Assembly (NCBI RefSeq): GCF_024746815.1
Contig: NZ_CP080525.1
Location: 3,404,501-3,468,500, forward strand
From: Mesorhizobium sp. AR07
GTDB lineage: Bacteria > Pseudomonadota > Alphaproteobacteria > Rhizobiales > Rhizobiaceae
Length of the DNA stretch: 64,000 nucleotides
Direction of reading: 5' to 3'
Notes under the pieces: generated by a model
What the model was told of the DNA's origin: nothing
The model's database searches: none
The model's input: the letters and a program-made list of their open reading frames with translations, nothing else
Shown here: piece after piece, positions 17,708 through 24,976 of the stretch
How the letters are laid out: each line of letters starts with the position of its first letter
Numbering within the stretch: position 1 is the stretch's first letter
Translations under genes and position numbers: made by a program

Positions 17708-18388
17708 ATGGCGTCCACGCAGCTTGGTGAACGTCGATACGCTGGGTTGATGATGGCTGAGGCCAGAAGATTGAGCGTTGTGATCGCTGAGCGAAATCCC
17801 CTTGTCGTGACGGCGCTTGGTGACATGATCAAACGCGACTGCCATTTCGAACTTGTTCAGAGTGTTCGGAGTGGGGCGGCCTTCATTGAGGCCGCGAGTG
17901 CTGACAAACCCGCCTTCGATGTTGCCGTTATCGGTTGGCGGCTGTTGGACATGGACGGTGCCGGGGTCCTCGCCGAACTTAGGAAGCGCGATCTCGATCC
18001 CCGCGTCGTGATTTTTGCCAACGACCACGACATTGGAATCTTGAAACAATGCGTGCGTTTGGGGGCGCGCGGCTTCTGCTACCAGTTCGACGATCCCCGC
18101 ATCTTGCTTGACACAATGCTCGTCGTCGCAGGTGGGCGAATTTGTATTCCTTACATCGACGTTACGAAAATAAACGATTCGCCGCTTTCGACGCTCACGC
18201 CGCGAGAGCGTGAATTACTTGGAGTCTTGGCCGACGGTTGGACGAATCTGCAGATTGCCACTCGCACCGGAATTTCAGAGAACACCGTGAAGTATCATTT
18301 GAAAAACTTGTACGACAAACTCCACGCCAATAATCGCGCTATGGCAGTGGCACTCTACATAAAAGAAAGAGCTGCGATACGCATGTGA
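17708..18388 (+). CDS. LuxR/NarL-type response regulator with degenerate receiver domain
   Basis: A 226-residue protein with a receiver-like domain (about 20-135) and a C-terminal LuxR helix-turn-helix: LTPRERELLGVLADGWTNLQIATRTGISENTVKYHLKNLYDKL. The receiver appears unable to be phosphorylated in the normal way. The phosphoacceptor Asp position reads DVAVIGWRLLDMDG (Gly for Asp), the acidic pair reads AER and the conserved Lys position reads GFCYQFD. It may work by ligand or protein binding. The start could also be ATG 17750 or 17753; none has a clear ribosome site. Probably a regulator of the catabolic cluster to its left. Confidence 0.85.
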   Translation: MASTQLGERRYAGLMMAEARRLSVVIAERNPLVVTALGDMIKRDCHFELVQSVRSGAAFIEAASADKPAFDVAVIGWRLLDMDGAGVLAELRKRDLDPRVVIFANDHDIGILKQCVRLGARGFCYQFDDPRILLDTMLVVAGGRICIPYIDVTKINDSPLSTLTPRERELLGVLADGWTNLQIATRTGISENTVKYHLKNLYDKLHANNRAMAVALYIKERAAIRM

Positions 18389-18485
18389 TTTCTGCGCTGG
18401 AGATGTTCAGAACATATTTCGTTCCTCGCATTCGATCAACGACCAAGTGCATCTGCCAATCTTCTATTCTAAATGCGAGGGCCAT

Positions 18486-18509
18486 ATGGCGGAGTTGAAG
18501 AAAACGGAA
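18486..18509 (+). pseudogene. Severed first eight codons of the XRE-cupin regulator gene
   Basis: ATG GCG GAG TTG AAG AAA ACG GAA (MAELKKTE) with a good GCGAGGG ribosome site just upstream. The IS1595-family element is inserted directly after codon 8. The frame continues at 21627 (NSNQTGATAAQ), so removing the element and one target-duplication copy restores an unbroken gene running to 22331. Confidence 0.85.
18502..18509. repeat. Target site duplication, left copy (AAACGGAA)
   Basis: AAACGGAA directly left of the element. The identical 8 bp occur at 21619-21626 directly right of it. Eight-bp duplications are characteristic of IS1595-family transposition. Confidence 0.92.
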
Positions 18510-18536
18510 GGGGATTATCCCCTTGACGCAAGTACG
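18510..18536 (+). repeat. Left terminal inverted repeat of the IS1595-family element
   Basis: Begins GGGGATTATCCCCTT, itself containing a 13-bp palindrome, followed by GCAAGT six positions from the right-end equivalent's own GCAAGT. It pairs with 21592-21618 at 24 of 27 positions. The transposase ATG is only 20 bp inside it. Confidence 0.9.
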
Positions 18537-18556
18537 GCATTTTTGTATAAAGGGGC

Positions 18557-19450
18557 ATGAAACAGAACCCCAGCAAGTCGCCAGCCTTTTCAGTCCGCGA
18601 TTTCTTCGCCCGCTTCCCGGACGACGACGCTTGCCTGAACCACATCATGGAAGTTCGCCACGGTATGCGGCATCCATGCCGGCGTTGCTTTGAGATTTCA
18701 ACTTTCCATCGCATGACGGAACGTCGGGCCTTTGCTTGCGCTCATTGCGGCGACCACGTTTACCCGACCGCTGGCACCGTCTTTGAAGATACCCGTACGC
18801 CCCTGCAATCGTGGCTCTATGCGATCTATCTGTTCGTCACGACACGTCACGGTGTTTCCGGAAAAGAGCTTCAGCGCCAGCTTGGTGTGACCTACAAGAC
18901 GGCTTGGCGCATGGGCATGAAAATCCGTGAGCTTATCGGCTCGACGGAAGACTTCGGTATGCTGCAAGGCCATGTCGAGATGGACGAAACCTATGTGGGC
19001 GGCTATCGCCCCGGAAAGCGCGGTCGCGGCGCGGCTGGCAAAACCATCGTCATGGGCATGAAGGAACGCGGTGGCGACATTCGCACGGAAGTCATTCCGA
19101 ATGTGAAGATGACCACACTTCGCGGCGTGACCCTGCGCAACGTTGAGAAGGGCTCTGTCGTGTCGACCGACGAACTCATGTCCTATGGGTTACTAACCGG
19201 CGACGGCTTCAAGCACGGCACTGTGACCCACTCGGAAAAGGATTGGTCGCATTACGATTACCGGACTGGCGAAACTCACTCGACAAATCATGTCGAAAGT
19301 TTTTGGAACCTGTTCAAGGCGTCGGTTCGCTCGACGCATATCCATGTCTCGGAAAAGTACATGGACCGCTACCTTGCGGAATTCACTTTCCGGTCGAACC
19401 ACCGCGTGATGCAGAACGCGATGTTCGACCTGATTGTGGCTCGTGTTTGA
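18557..19450 (+). CDS. IS1595 family transposase
   Basis: A 297-residue transposase. The N-terminal part contains a zinc-ribbon (HPCRRCF ... CAHCGD), followed by the helix-turn-helix-like VSGKELQRQLGVTYKTAWRM region. The DDE-type catalytic core (ISXO2-like) has VEMDETYVGGYRPGKRG, VSTDELMSYGLL and STNHVESFWNLFKASVR. Length and motifs are complete. AAGGGG lies just before the ATG, and the gene begins 47 bp from the element's left tip. Confidence 0.95.
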   Translation: MKQNPSKSPAFSVRDFFARFPDDDACLNHIMEVRHGMRHPCRRCFEISTFHRMTERRAFACAHCGDHVYPTAGTVFEDTRTPLQSWLYAIYLFVTTRHGVSGKELQRQLGVTYKTAWRMGMKIRELIGSTEDFGMLQGHVEMDETYVGGYRPGKRGRGAAGKTIVMGMKERGGDIRTEVIPNVKMTTLRGVTLRNVEKGSVVSTDELMSYGLLTGDGFKHGTVTHSEKDWSHYDYRTGETHSTNHVESFWNLFKASVRSTHIHVSEKYMDRYLAEFTFRSNHRVMQNAMFDLIVARV

Positions 19451-19571
19451 TGACTTTGGAAGCGGCTTTCAGGAAGGCCGATTCATCAATAGGGCCGACG
19501 CCCGCCGCCTCTTGCTGGCGGATAAACTCGTCTAATTTGTTAGCCTTGATAGCTTCTGCTAAAGACAGCAA
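19383..19571 (-). CDS. Small hypothetical protein overlapping the transposase 3' end
   Basis: A 62-codon frame: MLSLAEAIKANKLDEFIRQQ is followed by EAAGVGPIDESAFLKAASKVIK. The first 45 residues look like a genuine helical small protein; similar short proteins are often seen next to PemK-like genes in rhizobia (recollection, not a search). The last part runs antisense into the transposase gene. It would be a passenger gene, perhaps the partner of the PemK-like protein. Start and reality are uncertain. Confidence 0.4.
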   Translation of the reverse strand: MLSLAEAIKANKLDEFIRQQEAAGVGPIDESAFLKAASKVIKHEPQSGRTSRSASRGGSTGK

Positions 19572-19663
19572 TCCGACCTCCGGATAAACGAAAGGGAGCC
19601 GCTAGGCCCCCTTCGCAAGTCACTCCCACAAGGGGAAACGGACACCCCTTCGGGGCCGCGAGT

Positions 19664-19680
19664 GGGTCTGATATAGACCC
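19664..19680. terminator. Hairpin between convergent transposase and pemK-like genes
   Basis: GGGTCT-GATAT-AGACCC, a perfect 6-bp stem in the 300-bp gap between convergent genes. A CCCCTTCGGGG hairpin precedes it at about 19646. No T tract, so assignment as a terminator is tentative. Confidence 0.3.
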
Positions 19681-19755
19681 TGCATATTAACAAATCAACA
19701 CCAAAATGGTTCCTGCTAGGTACCTCACAGGCACCTTGAGTCCTCTTGCCAACCT

Positions 19756-20268
19756 CTAAGCGCTTGGTTTTGGCAGCCATTTCAGCACCTTGGCTAGAAT
19801 GTCGTTAAATTCGCCAATCGGTATCCTGGGGATCACCATAGCAGGCCCCAAACGCTTCGTAGAGAACGTATATAGATGATTACAGACTACCCAGCTATCC
19901 CGATGCCCATCGACCTTTATGGACAATTTGTGTGCCCACTCCGCGCTCTTTCCCTCTTGAGGGTCAGTCGAGACAGGCAAGACAGTCACATGGCCATGGA
20001 GCGTGTTCTTAAATGACAGGATGACGACTGGTCGGGGGAGCCGGCCCTCCTTCCCCATTTCCGGAACGATATAGTCCTCGGGAAAGGTGCACCAATAGAT
20101 TTGACGGATAGACGGCGCGGCCTTGATCCGAAGCGTCAACGGGGCTCTAACTGAAACGATTTCGACCGTTTCAATCACCGTCGTAGAAGTGGTTATGACC
20201 TCAGTCACGGCATAACATCCATTTGCACACAAACGAGATTTCTGATATAAGCGTGCCCGCCGGAGCAC
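19756..20268 (-). CDS. PemK/MazF-like toxin-family protein (transposon passenger)
   Basis: Up to 170 residues. The core resembles the PemK/MazF endoribonuclease fold: IRQIYWCTFPEDYIVPEMGKE, RPVVILSF, HVTVLPVSTDP and SWVVCNHLYTFSTKRLGP. The first 45 residues are doubtful: the frame opens with GTG at 20268, inside an inverted repeat, and a start further in (for example GTG about 20217) is possible. No classical antitoxin gene is adjacent; the 62-codon ORF at 19383-19571 is the only short neighbour on this strand. MazF-type proteins cleave RNA, but activity here is unproven. Confidence 0.7.
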   Translation of the reverse strand: MLRRARLYQKSRLCANGCYAVTEVITTSTTVIETVEIVSVRAPLTLRIKAAPSIRQIYWCTFPEDYIVPEMGKEGRLPRPVVILSFKNTLHGHVTVLPVSTDPQEGKSAEWAHKLSIKVDGHRDSWVVCNHLYTFSTKRLGPAMVIPRIPIGEFNDILAKVLKWLPKPSA

Positions 20269-20296
20269 CGCTGCTTCGCAACGTCAACCGGCGGGA
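20252..20296. repeat. Inverted repeat at the presumed start of the pemK-like gene
   Basis: CCCGCCGG and CCGGCGGG arms separated by a loop of about 27 bases. A second perfect inverted repeat, TGTGTCGCG / CGCGACACA, lies at about 20361-20396 just past the 3' end of the DUF5343 gene. Either may be a terminator or operator; neither has a T tract. Confidence 0.4.
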
Positions 20297-20402
20297 CTTT
20301 GTTAGTCCAATAACACCATAGGCTTCGAACGGCCCTTACCGTCTCCCTAGTTTGTGGTTCTGTGTCGCGACCGCCGGCAAGCTAACCGCGACACACTCGA
20401 AA

Positions 20403-21134
20403 TCAGGAAGCGGGAGCATCTTTGGATGCTGCCGCTTTTTTCATTTTCCGCGCAGTCAGATATTGGACAAGAGACCAAATTGACTGCTTCACGTTGTCAT
20501 CGATGTCGGGTTCCGTCATGAGATCGATGAGCTGATATTCAAGCGCCTTACCGTGTTCGACGCGAGTGTGAGCCTCATGAGCCGAACTCGTATTTTCTGC
20601 CTGTTCCTCTGGTTTGGATGATTTCCGCTTCTTACGCCCATTTCCAGATGCTGTCCGTGTGTATGTGCCCTTTTCCAATCGAGGGCCGATGACGATATCT
20701 GCCGCCTTTGCGGCGTGCAGGTAAAATGTCCGGCACTTCCTTAGAACGTCTTCCTTGGCGTTTGTTCCGCTCTGAAACGCTTCCGCGAACATCGAGGGAG
20801 TAGCCGTCTTCAGGTCCACCCTCTTCAGGAAGGGATAGGACGTGTCCAGCGTGCGGCGAAGCGCTACTGGAAAATCTGTTGAGCCGTAGCTATTCACCAA
20901 TATTTCTAGGTCATCTATCGGGTTGCCATTTTCGTCCATCAGCCCTAGCGACCGAAGAGCAACAAGCAATTGCGAGCCAAGGCCGCCTGAAAACCTGCGC
21001 AAGACGGATCGGTCGATGCGAGGCGGCACGCCGGACGCTTTGAAATCCTCCAGAAGCGTCACAAACGACTTGAAGGACACGTAAGGCGGTGTCCGCCCGA
21101 CGACCGTACTTTCCTGCTGCGTTCCGTTTTCCAT
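20403..21134 (-). CDS. DUF5343 domain protein (transposon passenger)
   Basis: A 243-residue protein of unknown function. The N-terminal 150 residues match the DUF5343 pattern: PPYVSFKSFVTLLEDFKASG, PPRIDRSVLRRFSGG, QLLVALRSLGLMDENG and SYPFLKRVDL. It is followed by a lysine-rich linker (GNGRKKRKSSKPEE) and a helical C-terminus. ATG 21134 has AAGGAC seven bases upstream and is preferred over the upstream ATG at 21188. It is cargo of the IS1595-family element. Confidence 0.75.
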   Translation of the reverse strand: MENGTQQESTVVGRTPPYVSFKSFVTLLEDFKASGVPPRIDRSVLRRFSGGLGSQLLVALRSLGLMDENGNPIDDLEILVNSYGSTDFPVALRRTLDTSYPFLKRVDLKTATPSMFAEAFQSGTNAKEDVLRKCRTFYLHAAKAADIVIGPRLEKGTYTRTASGNGRKKRKSSKPEEQAENTSSAHEAHTRVEHGKALEYQLIDLMTEPDIDDNVKQSIWSLVQYLTARKMKKAAASKDAPAS

Positions 21135-21315
21135 GAGCGTGTCCTTTTGCCATCTTTGGCTGATCGTAAATATCCAAAGATGTTCCAAACCACAAGGGAC
21201 AATTCTTAAGGACGGAATATGGGCCGGATAACGGGCCGGTATTTAGGCAATGTTCCATGGTTTTGATGGCGGCAAAAGGCTACCCTCTCTATAATCTGGC
21301 AGAAAGGAGACGGCG

Positions 21316-21582
21316 ATGAAAAAGCGTTGTGTTGCAATGGCTTATGGGAAGCGCCCGCTCGACCGACTGGCGATCGAGGAGACGGATAGGGTAATTTATA
21401 TCCAAAATCCACAGGTGATGGATGATAACGACGAAACAGCAAATGGGGCTGTAGGCTTCCCGAAGGAATTCGTCTTTGAACCGGACGATCAGTGGCTAGG
21501 CGAACTGATGGCGGCTTTTGAGGCGGGGGATTCGGCAAGGCTTGATTCGCTCTGGAGCAAGGGAAACCCGCTCTCCTTATAG
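21316..21582 (+). CDS. Hypothetical 88-residue protein (transposon passenger)
   Basis: A small acidic protein (MKKRCVAMAYGKRPLDRLAI ... FVFEPDDQWLGELMAAFEAG) preceded by a strong AGAAAGGAGA ribosome site. No domain is recognised. It ends 10 bp before the right inverted repeat and points out of the element toward the disrupted regulator, so its transcript could read into that gene. Confidence 0.65.
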   Translation: MKKRCVAMAYGKRPLDRLAIEETDRVIYIQNPQVMDDNDETANGAVGFPKEFVFEPDDQWLGELMAAFEAGDSARLDSLWSKGNPLSL

Positions 21583-21591
21583 GCGATTATT

Positions 21592-21618
21592 CGCACTTGC
21601 TTGAAGGGGATAATCCCC
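21592..21618 (-). repeat. Right terminal inverted repeat of the IS1595-family element
   Basis: The reverse complement begins GGGGATTATCCCCTT and continues to GCAAGTGCG, matching the left end at 24 of 27 positions. Confidence 0.9.
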
Positions 21619-22331
21619 AAACGGAAAACAGCAACCAGACAGGTGCGACAGCAGCACAGGCGAAGAAAGTCGTGCAGGCGGCAGTCGCACCCATTCGTTC
21701 AATTCCGCACATGCAAGATCCTCACGCCGTTCGGGATGCCAGGGAGAAGGTGCTCGAGGTTGCAATAGGCCGCGAGGTTCGCGCCGTCCGTAAGAAGCTT
21801 GGCATTACGGTCGCGGATCTCGCAAGCACCACGCACCTCTCGCTCGGCATGTTGTCCAAGATCGAGAATGGGATAATATCGCCGTCGCTTACCACCCTTC
21901 GGACGTTGTCCGACGCTCTCGGCGTGCCGCTTACTGCATTTTTCCGCAAGTTCGAGGAGGAACGGAGGGCCGTGTTCGTCAAGGCGGGTGAAGGTCTCGA
22001 CGTCGAACGGCGAGGCACCCGGGCCGGACATCAATATAGATTGCTAGGCCACATCGGCTCAAACACCAGCGGCATCGAGGTTGAGCCTTATCTCATCACG
22101 TTGTCAAAAGGCACCGATGTCTTTCCAATGTTTCAACATGACGGCATGGAGTTTCTCTTTATGCTCGAAGGAGAGGTCGTCTACCGCCACGGCTTCAACC
22201 TCTATCGGATGCTGCCGGGGGATTGCCTCTTCTTCGACGCCGATGCGCCCCATGGTCCAGAGGAGTTGACTGCGCTACCGATCCGCTACCTCGCGATTAT
22301 CTCCTACCCGCAAACCGGCAGTCGTGATTAG
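21597..22331 (+). CDS. XRE-family regulator with C-terminal cupin domain, 5' end replaced by transposon sequence
   Basis: From the insertion point onward the protein is intact. The XRE helix-turn-helix shows IGREVRAVRKKLGITVADLA and LSLGMLSKIENGIISPSLTTLRTLSDALGVPLTAFF. A linker follows, then a Cupin_2 domain (FPMFQHDGMEFLFMLEGEVVYRHG, LLPGD-like MLPGDCLFFDADAPHGPEE). The original ATG (18486) is cut off by the element. The frame now opens with TTG 21597 inside the right repeat, or translation may begin at ATG 21711 (MQDPHAVRDARE), leaving both domains complete. Such regulators commonly control amino acid or polyamine catabolism. The protein may survive under a new promoter. Confidence 0.8.
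   Translation: MLEGDNPQTENSNQTGATAAQAKKVVQAAVAPIRSIPHMQDPHAVRDAREKVLEVAIGREVRAVRKKLGITVADLASTTHLSLGMLSKIENGIISPSLTTLRTLSDALGVPLTAFFRKFEEERRAVFVKAGEGLDVERRGTRAGHQYRLLGHIGSNTSGIEVEPYLITLSKGTDVFPMFQHDGMEFLFMLEGEVVYRHGFNLYRMLPGDCLFFDADAPHGPEELTALPIRYLAIISYPQTGSRD
21619..21626. repeat. Target site duplication, right copy (AAACGGAA)
   Basis: Identical to 18502-18509 and directly abutting the right inverted repeat. Confidence 0.92.
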
Positions 22332-22381
22332 ATACCGGCTCTGCTGCTGTGTCGGTAAGTCTCGACAAATTTCGTTAAGAG

Positions 22382-22466
22382 TGGTGCGGGTGGTCGGGCT
22401 CGAACCGACACTCCTTTCGGAACTGGATTTTGAATCCAGCGCGTCTACCAGTTTCACCACACCCGC
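22382..22466 (-). tRNA. tRNA-Leu (CAA), copy A, with encoded CCA
   Basis: The minus strand folds as a class II tRNA. The acceptor GCGGGTG pairs with CACCCGC, followed by encoded ACCA. The D-arm is GTGGTGAAACTGGTAGAC. The anticodon stem CTGGA/TCCAG encloses TTCAAAA, giving anticodon CAA. A variable arm and T-arm (GGTTCGAGCCC) follow. It is identical over its full length to the copy at 49186-49270. Confidence 0.93.
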
Positions 22467-22511
22467 AAAGCACTAACTCATTGATCTCTAGCCGCTCTCA
22501 TGCTGCACCTA
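22382..22511. repeat. Direct repeat A of the 27-kb island boundary (tRNA-Leu plus 5' flank)
   Basis: 130 bp: the complete tRNA-Leu plus 45 bp of its upstream flank. It is matched by 49186-49314 with one indel and three substitutions in the flank. The match stops exactly where the truncated integrase frame begins (…GCACCTA|CGGGAAG). Confidence 0.85.
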
Positions 22512-23555
22512 CGGGAAGCTCTACATCGTCCCGCATCTCGGCCAGATCAAGGTGCCCGATGTCACGCGGGCCGACATCGCGAACCTCATGAAGAAGATGT
22601 CGAAGACCCCGACAAACGCGAACCGTGTTCTGGCTGCGGTGCGTAAGATGTTCAACATGGCCGAGGTCTGGGGAATGCGGCCCGACGGGTCGAACCCATG
22701 CCGACATGTTCCTAAGTTCCCAGAACGGGGAAAGACAAGGCTGATCACGGACGCGGAGACGAAGCGCCTCTATCAGTACCTCGACAAGGCAGAGGCCGAG
22801 GGCCTGGAGCACCCCTTCATCCTCCTCGCGGTCCGGCTCCAATTCGAATTCGCCGCGCGCATGTCGGAGATCCGGCAGCTCGAATGGGCTTGGGTCGATC
22901 TCGACAACCGGCGCATCGAATGGCCCGATAGCAAGACCGGCGTTATGTCCAAGCCGATGAGCGCGGAGGCGGCCCGGCTGTTCGGGACGGCCCCGCACTT
23001 GGAGGCCTCGCCTTCGTCTGCCCATCAATCTTCGATCCAAACCTCCCGATGTCGAAGCACACCTACTATCACGGCTGGAAGCGCATCCTTGAGCGGGCCG
23101 GCCTGCCGCACATCGGCACGCACGGCATCCGACACCACTCGGCAACCGACATCGCCAACTCCGGCGTGCCGGTGAAGGTCGGCATGGCGCTCACCGCGCA
23201 TAAGACCGTCACCATGTTCATGCGCTACGTCCACACTGAGGATGACCCAATAAGGGCGGCCGCCGAGGCCGTGGCGCAGAGGCGTCTGACCCTGATCGGT
23301 GGTGCGCCAGTAGTCCCAGCCCCAACGCTCGTTCCCGAGCCAATCGTCGCGCCGCCCACCATCGCCCCCGAGCCCGCTGAAACGCTGACCCAGGCGGCAG
23401 ATCAGAAGCCGCTTGGTCTTGTCGACGGCAAATACTCCTCACGCACCAAGCTCGGAAATTACAGGCCGTTCCGCCACCGTAGCGGCCAGAACCGGGCAGT
23501 GCCTCCCGGGACCAGGCGCGCAGGCGGTGAGCAGGAGGCCTCCGATGTCCAATAA
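22504..23555 (+). pseudogene. Tyrosine recombinase (phage-type integrase), truncated and frameshifted
   Basis: The frame begins without a start, in YGKLYIVPHLGQIKVPDVTR, so the N-terminal arm-binding region is missing at the repeat boundary. The core-binding part (ANRVLAAVRKMFNMAEVWG) and box I (ARMSEIRQLEW) are present. Around 22990-23040 the frame shifts and continues from 23049 with box II GIRHHSATDIANSG and LTAHKTVTMFMRYVH, which contains the catalytic Tyr. The last about 100 residues (PAPTLVPEPIVAPPTIAPE) are low complexity. It is the remains of the island's integrase. Confidence 0.85.
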
Positions 23556-23771
23556 GCCGACGCAGCAGTGCTGGCCGGCGCGGGACATCCTCCTTCGCTA
23601 CAATTCTTGGATGATGCAGGGCCGATCCGGTTCGTCGATACCGAAGCGGCCGCGCGTTACTTCGCCTTGGAGGCCCATACCCTTGAATGCTACCATCCCG
23701 CGCGATGTCGACCGGCTGCCGGCGGCCACCTTCGAGCTCCACGAGATATCTATTGCGGCTGCACCTGAAGA
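23545..23771 (+). pseudogene. Possible remnant of a small DNA-binding (excisionase-like) gene
   Basis: ATG 23545 opens MSNKPTQQCWPARDILLRYN; the more meaningful continuation is in another frame, FVDTEAAARYFALEAHTLE, which resembles the HTH_17/excisionase pattern of island genes found after integrases. The reading needs a frameshift near 23610. It overlaps the 3' end of the MFS gene. Tentative. Confidence 0.3.
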
Positions 23772-24976
23772 CCCCGTCGACTGAAAATCAACCAACCCAG
23801 CCCTAATGCCAACGCGGCATTCAGCAGCGCCAGCCCGGAAAGCGTCGCCAGTGTGCCGTAGGCGCCGAAGCGCTCGAGCAGCAGTGCACCAAGCGAAGGC
23901 GCCGCCGCCTGAGCGATCAGGCTCGGCATGGCAAGACGGCCCATCAGCTGCGCGTAACCATTGGAGCCGAACAAGGCGAGCGGCAGAGTGCCACGCGCAA
24001 TGGATTCCAGCCCGATGCCCGCGCCGTAGAACGCTAGTGCCAACGGGACGATCGGTATACCGACCCAGAGCGCCGAAACTCCGATAGCGACGAACGTAAC
24101 CGACGCGAACTTGGTCCAGATCGGGTGATGAAAGCGCGCGATCATCATCTCTATCGTCCGGGCAGCCACCTGGGAGGGGCCGACGAGCGCCCCAAGCCCC
24201 GCTGCTGCGGCAAGGGTCATGCCGCTCCGTTGCAGGATCGTCAGCAAATGCACTGAGAGGGTCGAAGAGATCACGGCTGCAAGTGTGAGCGTCGCGGCGA
24301 GGACGACCATGATCGTGAGATTGGGGGCGATTTGCAGGGCAGGCGTCGCTGCCCCAGTCGGTCGGGCTTGGGCAGCCGGTTGAGGCACGCCGCGAGGCAG
24401 AACCACGAGGTAAAGCGGCAAAGCAAAGCAGAGCTGAACTGCGGCGTAGACAACACAGGTCCCGCGCCAGCCGATATCCCCCAGCAAAAAGGCTGAGATC
24501 GGCCAGCAAATCGTGCTCGCAAAGCCGCCAAACAGGGTGAGCGTCATGATGGCGGAGCGCGCCCCATGGCCGTAGAGCCGGCCAAGGGTCCCGAACGCGG
24601 CATCGTAGAGCCCCGCTCCCATCCCGAGGCCGATGACGAGCCAGGCGACGATATACGCGGCCAAGGTGGGAGCGACCGCCAGTCCGATCTGGCCGAGCCC
24701 GATGCATGCGGCGCTGAACGCCAGAACGGCGCGGCCGCCATGCCGTTCGATCGAAGATCCGACACGCGGCGAGATCACTCCCGCCGTGAGCAGCCCCAGA
24801 GACAGGCCCCCCACAACCCAGGCCAGAGGCCAACCCGTGTCTGCAGCGACTGCAGGAGCAATGACCGCGGGGAGATAGTACGACGATCCCCACGCCATGA
24901 TCTGTGTCACACCGAGCGTCGTGATGATCGTACGGCGACTGCGCACGACGGCGGCCGAAGGCGGCAATTGGGTCAT
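23750..24976 (-). CDS. MFS transporter of an arsenic-type module (ArsK-like)
   Basis: A 408-residue major facilitator with about 12 membrane segments. Landmarks are TIITTLGVTQIMAWGSSYYL near the N-terminus, GLSLGLLTAGVISPRVGSSIERHG (the MFS loop 2-3 region) and LAMPSLIAQAAAPSLGALLLE. It overlaps the flavoprotein gene by four bases. In rhizobia and agrobacteria similar MFS pumps sit with arsR and this type of flavoprotein and export trivalent arsenicals; that is known for ArsK, and the assignment here is by context. A decayed fragment of a similar gene lies at 26800-27150. Confidence 0.75.
   Translation of the reverse strand: MTQLPPSAAVVRSRRTIITTLGVTQIMAWGSSYYLPAVIAPAVAADTGWPLAWVVGGLSLGLLTAGVISPRVGSSIERHGGRAVLAFSAACIGLGQIGLAVAPTLAAYIVAWLVIGLGMGAGLYDAAFGTLGRLYGHGARSAIMTLTLFGGFASTICWPISAFLLGDIGWRGTCVVYAAVQLCFALPLYLVVLPRGVPQPAAQARPTGAATPALQIAPNLTIMVVLAATLTLAAVISSTLSVHLLTILQRSGMTLAAAAGLGALVGPSQVAARTIEMMIARFHHPIWTKFASVTFVAIGVSALWVGIPIVPLALAFYGAGIGLESIARGTLPLALFGSNGYAQLMGRLAMPSLIAQAAAPSLGALLLERFGAYGTLATLSGLALLNAALALGLGWLIFSRRGLQVQPQ

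Larger units (their letters stand above)
18510..21618 (+). mobile_element. IS1595-family insertion element with passenger genes (3,109 bp)
   Basis: The element is bounded by terminal inverted repeats that match at 24 of 27 positions and begin GGGGATTATCCCCTT, and it is flanked by a perfect 8-bp duplication. It encodes an IS1595-type transposase at the left end. The rest is cargo: a small antisense ORF, a PemK/MazF-like protein, a DUF5343 protein and an 88-residue protein. A simple IS1595 element is about 1 kb, so roughly 2 kb is passenger DNA. The ends, duplication and intact transposase suggest a recent insertion. It has split an XRE-cupin regulator gene. Confidence 0.93.

Noticed and set aside
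20252..20296. The CCCGCCGG...CCGGCGGG repeat considered as a small structured RNA or riboswitch
   Set aside because: Only a single stem can be drawn and there is no conserved core; kept only as an inverted repeat.
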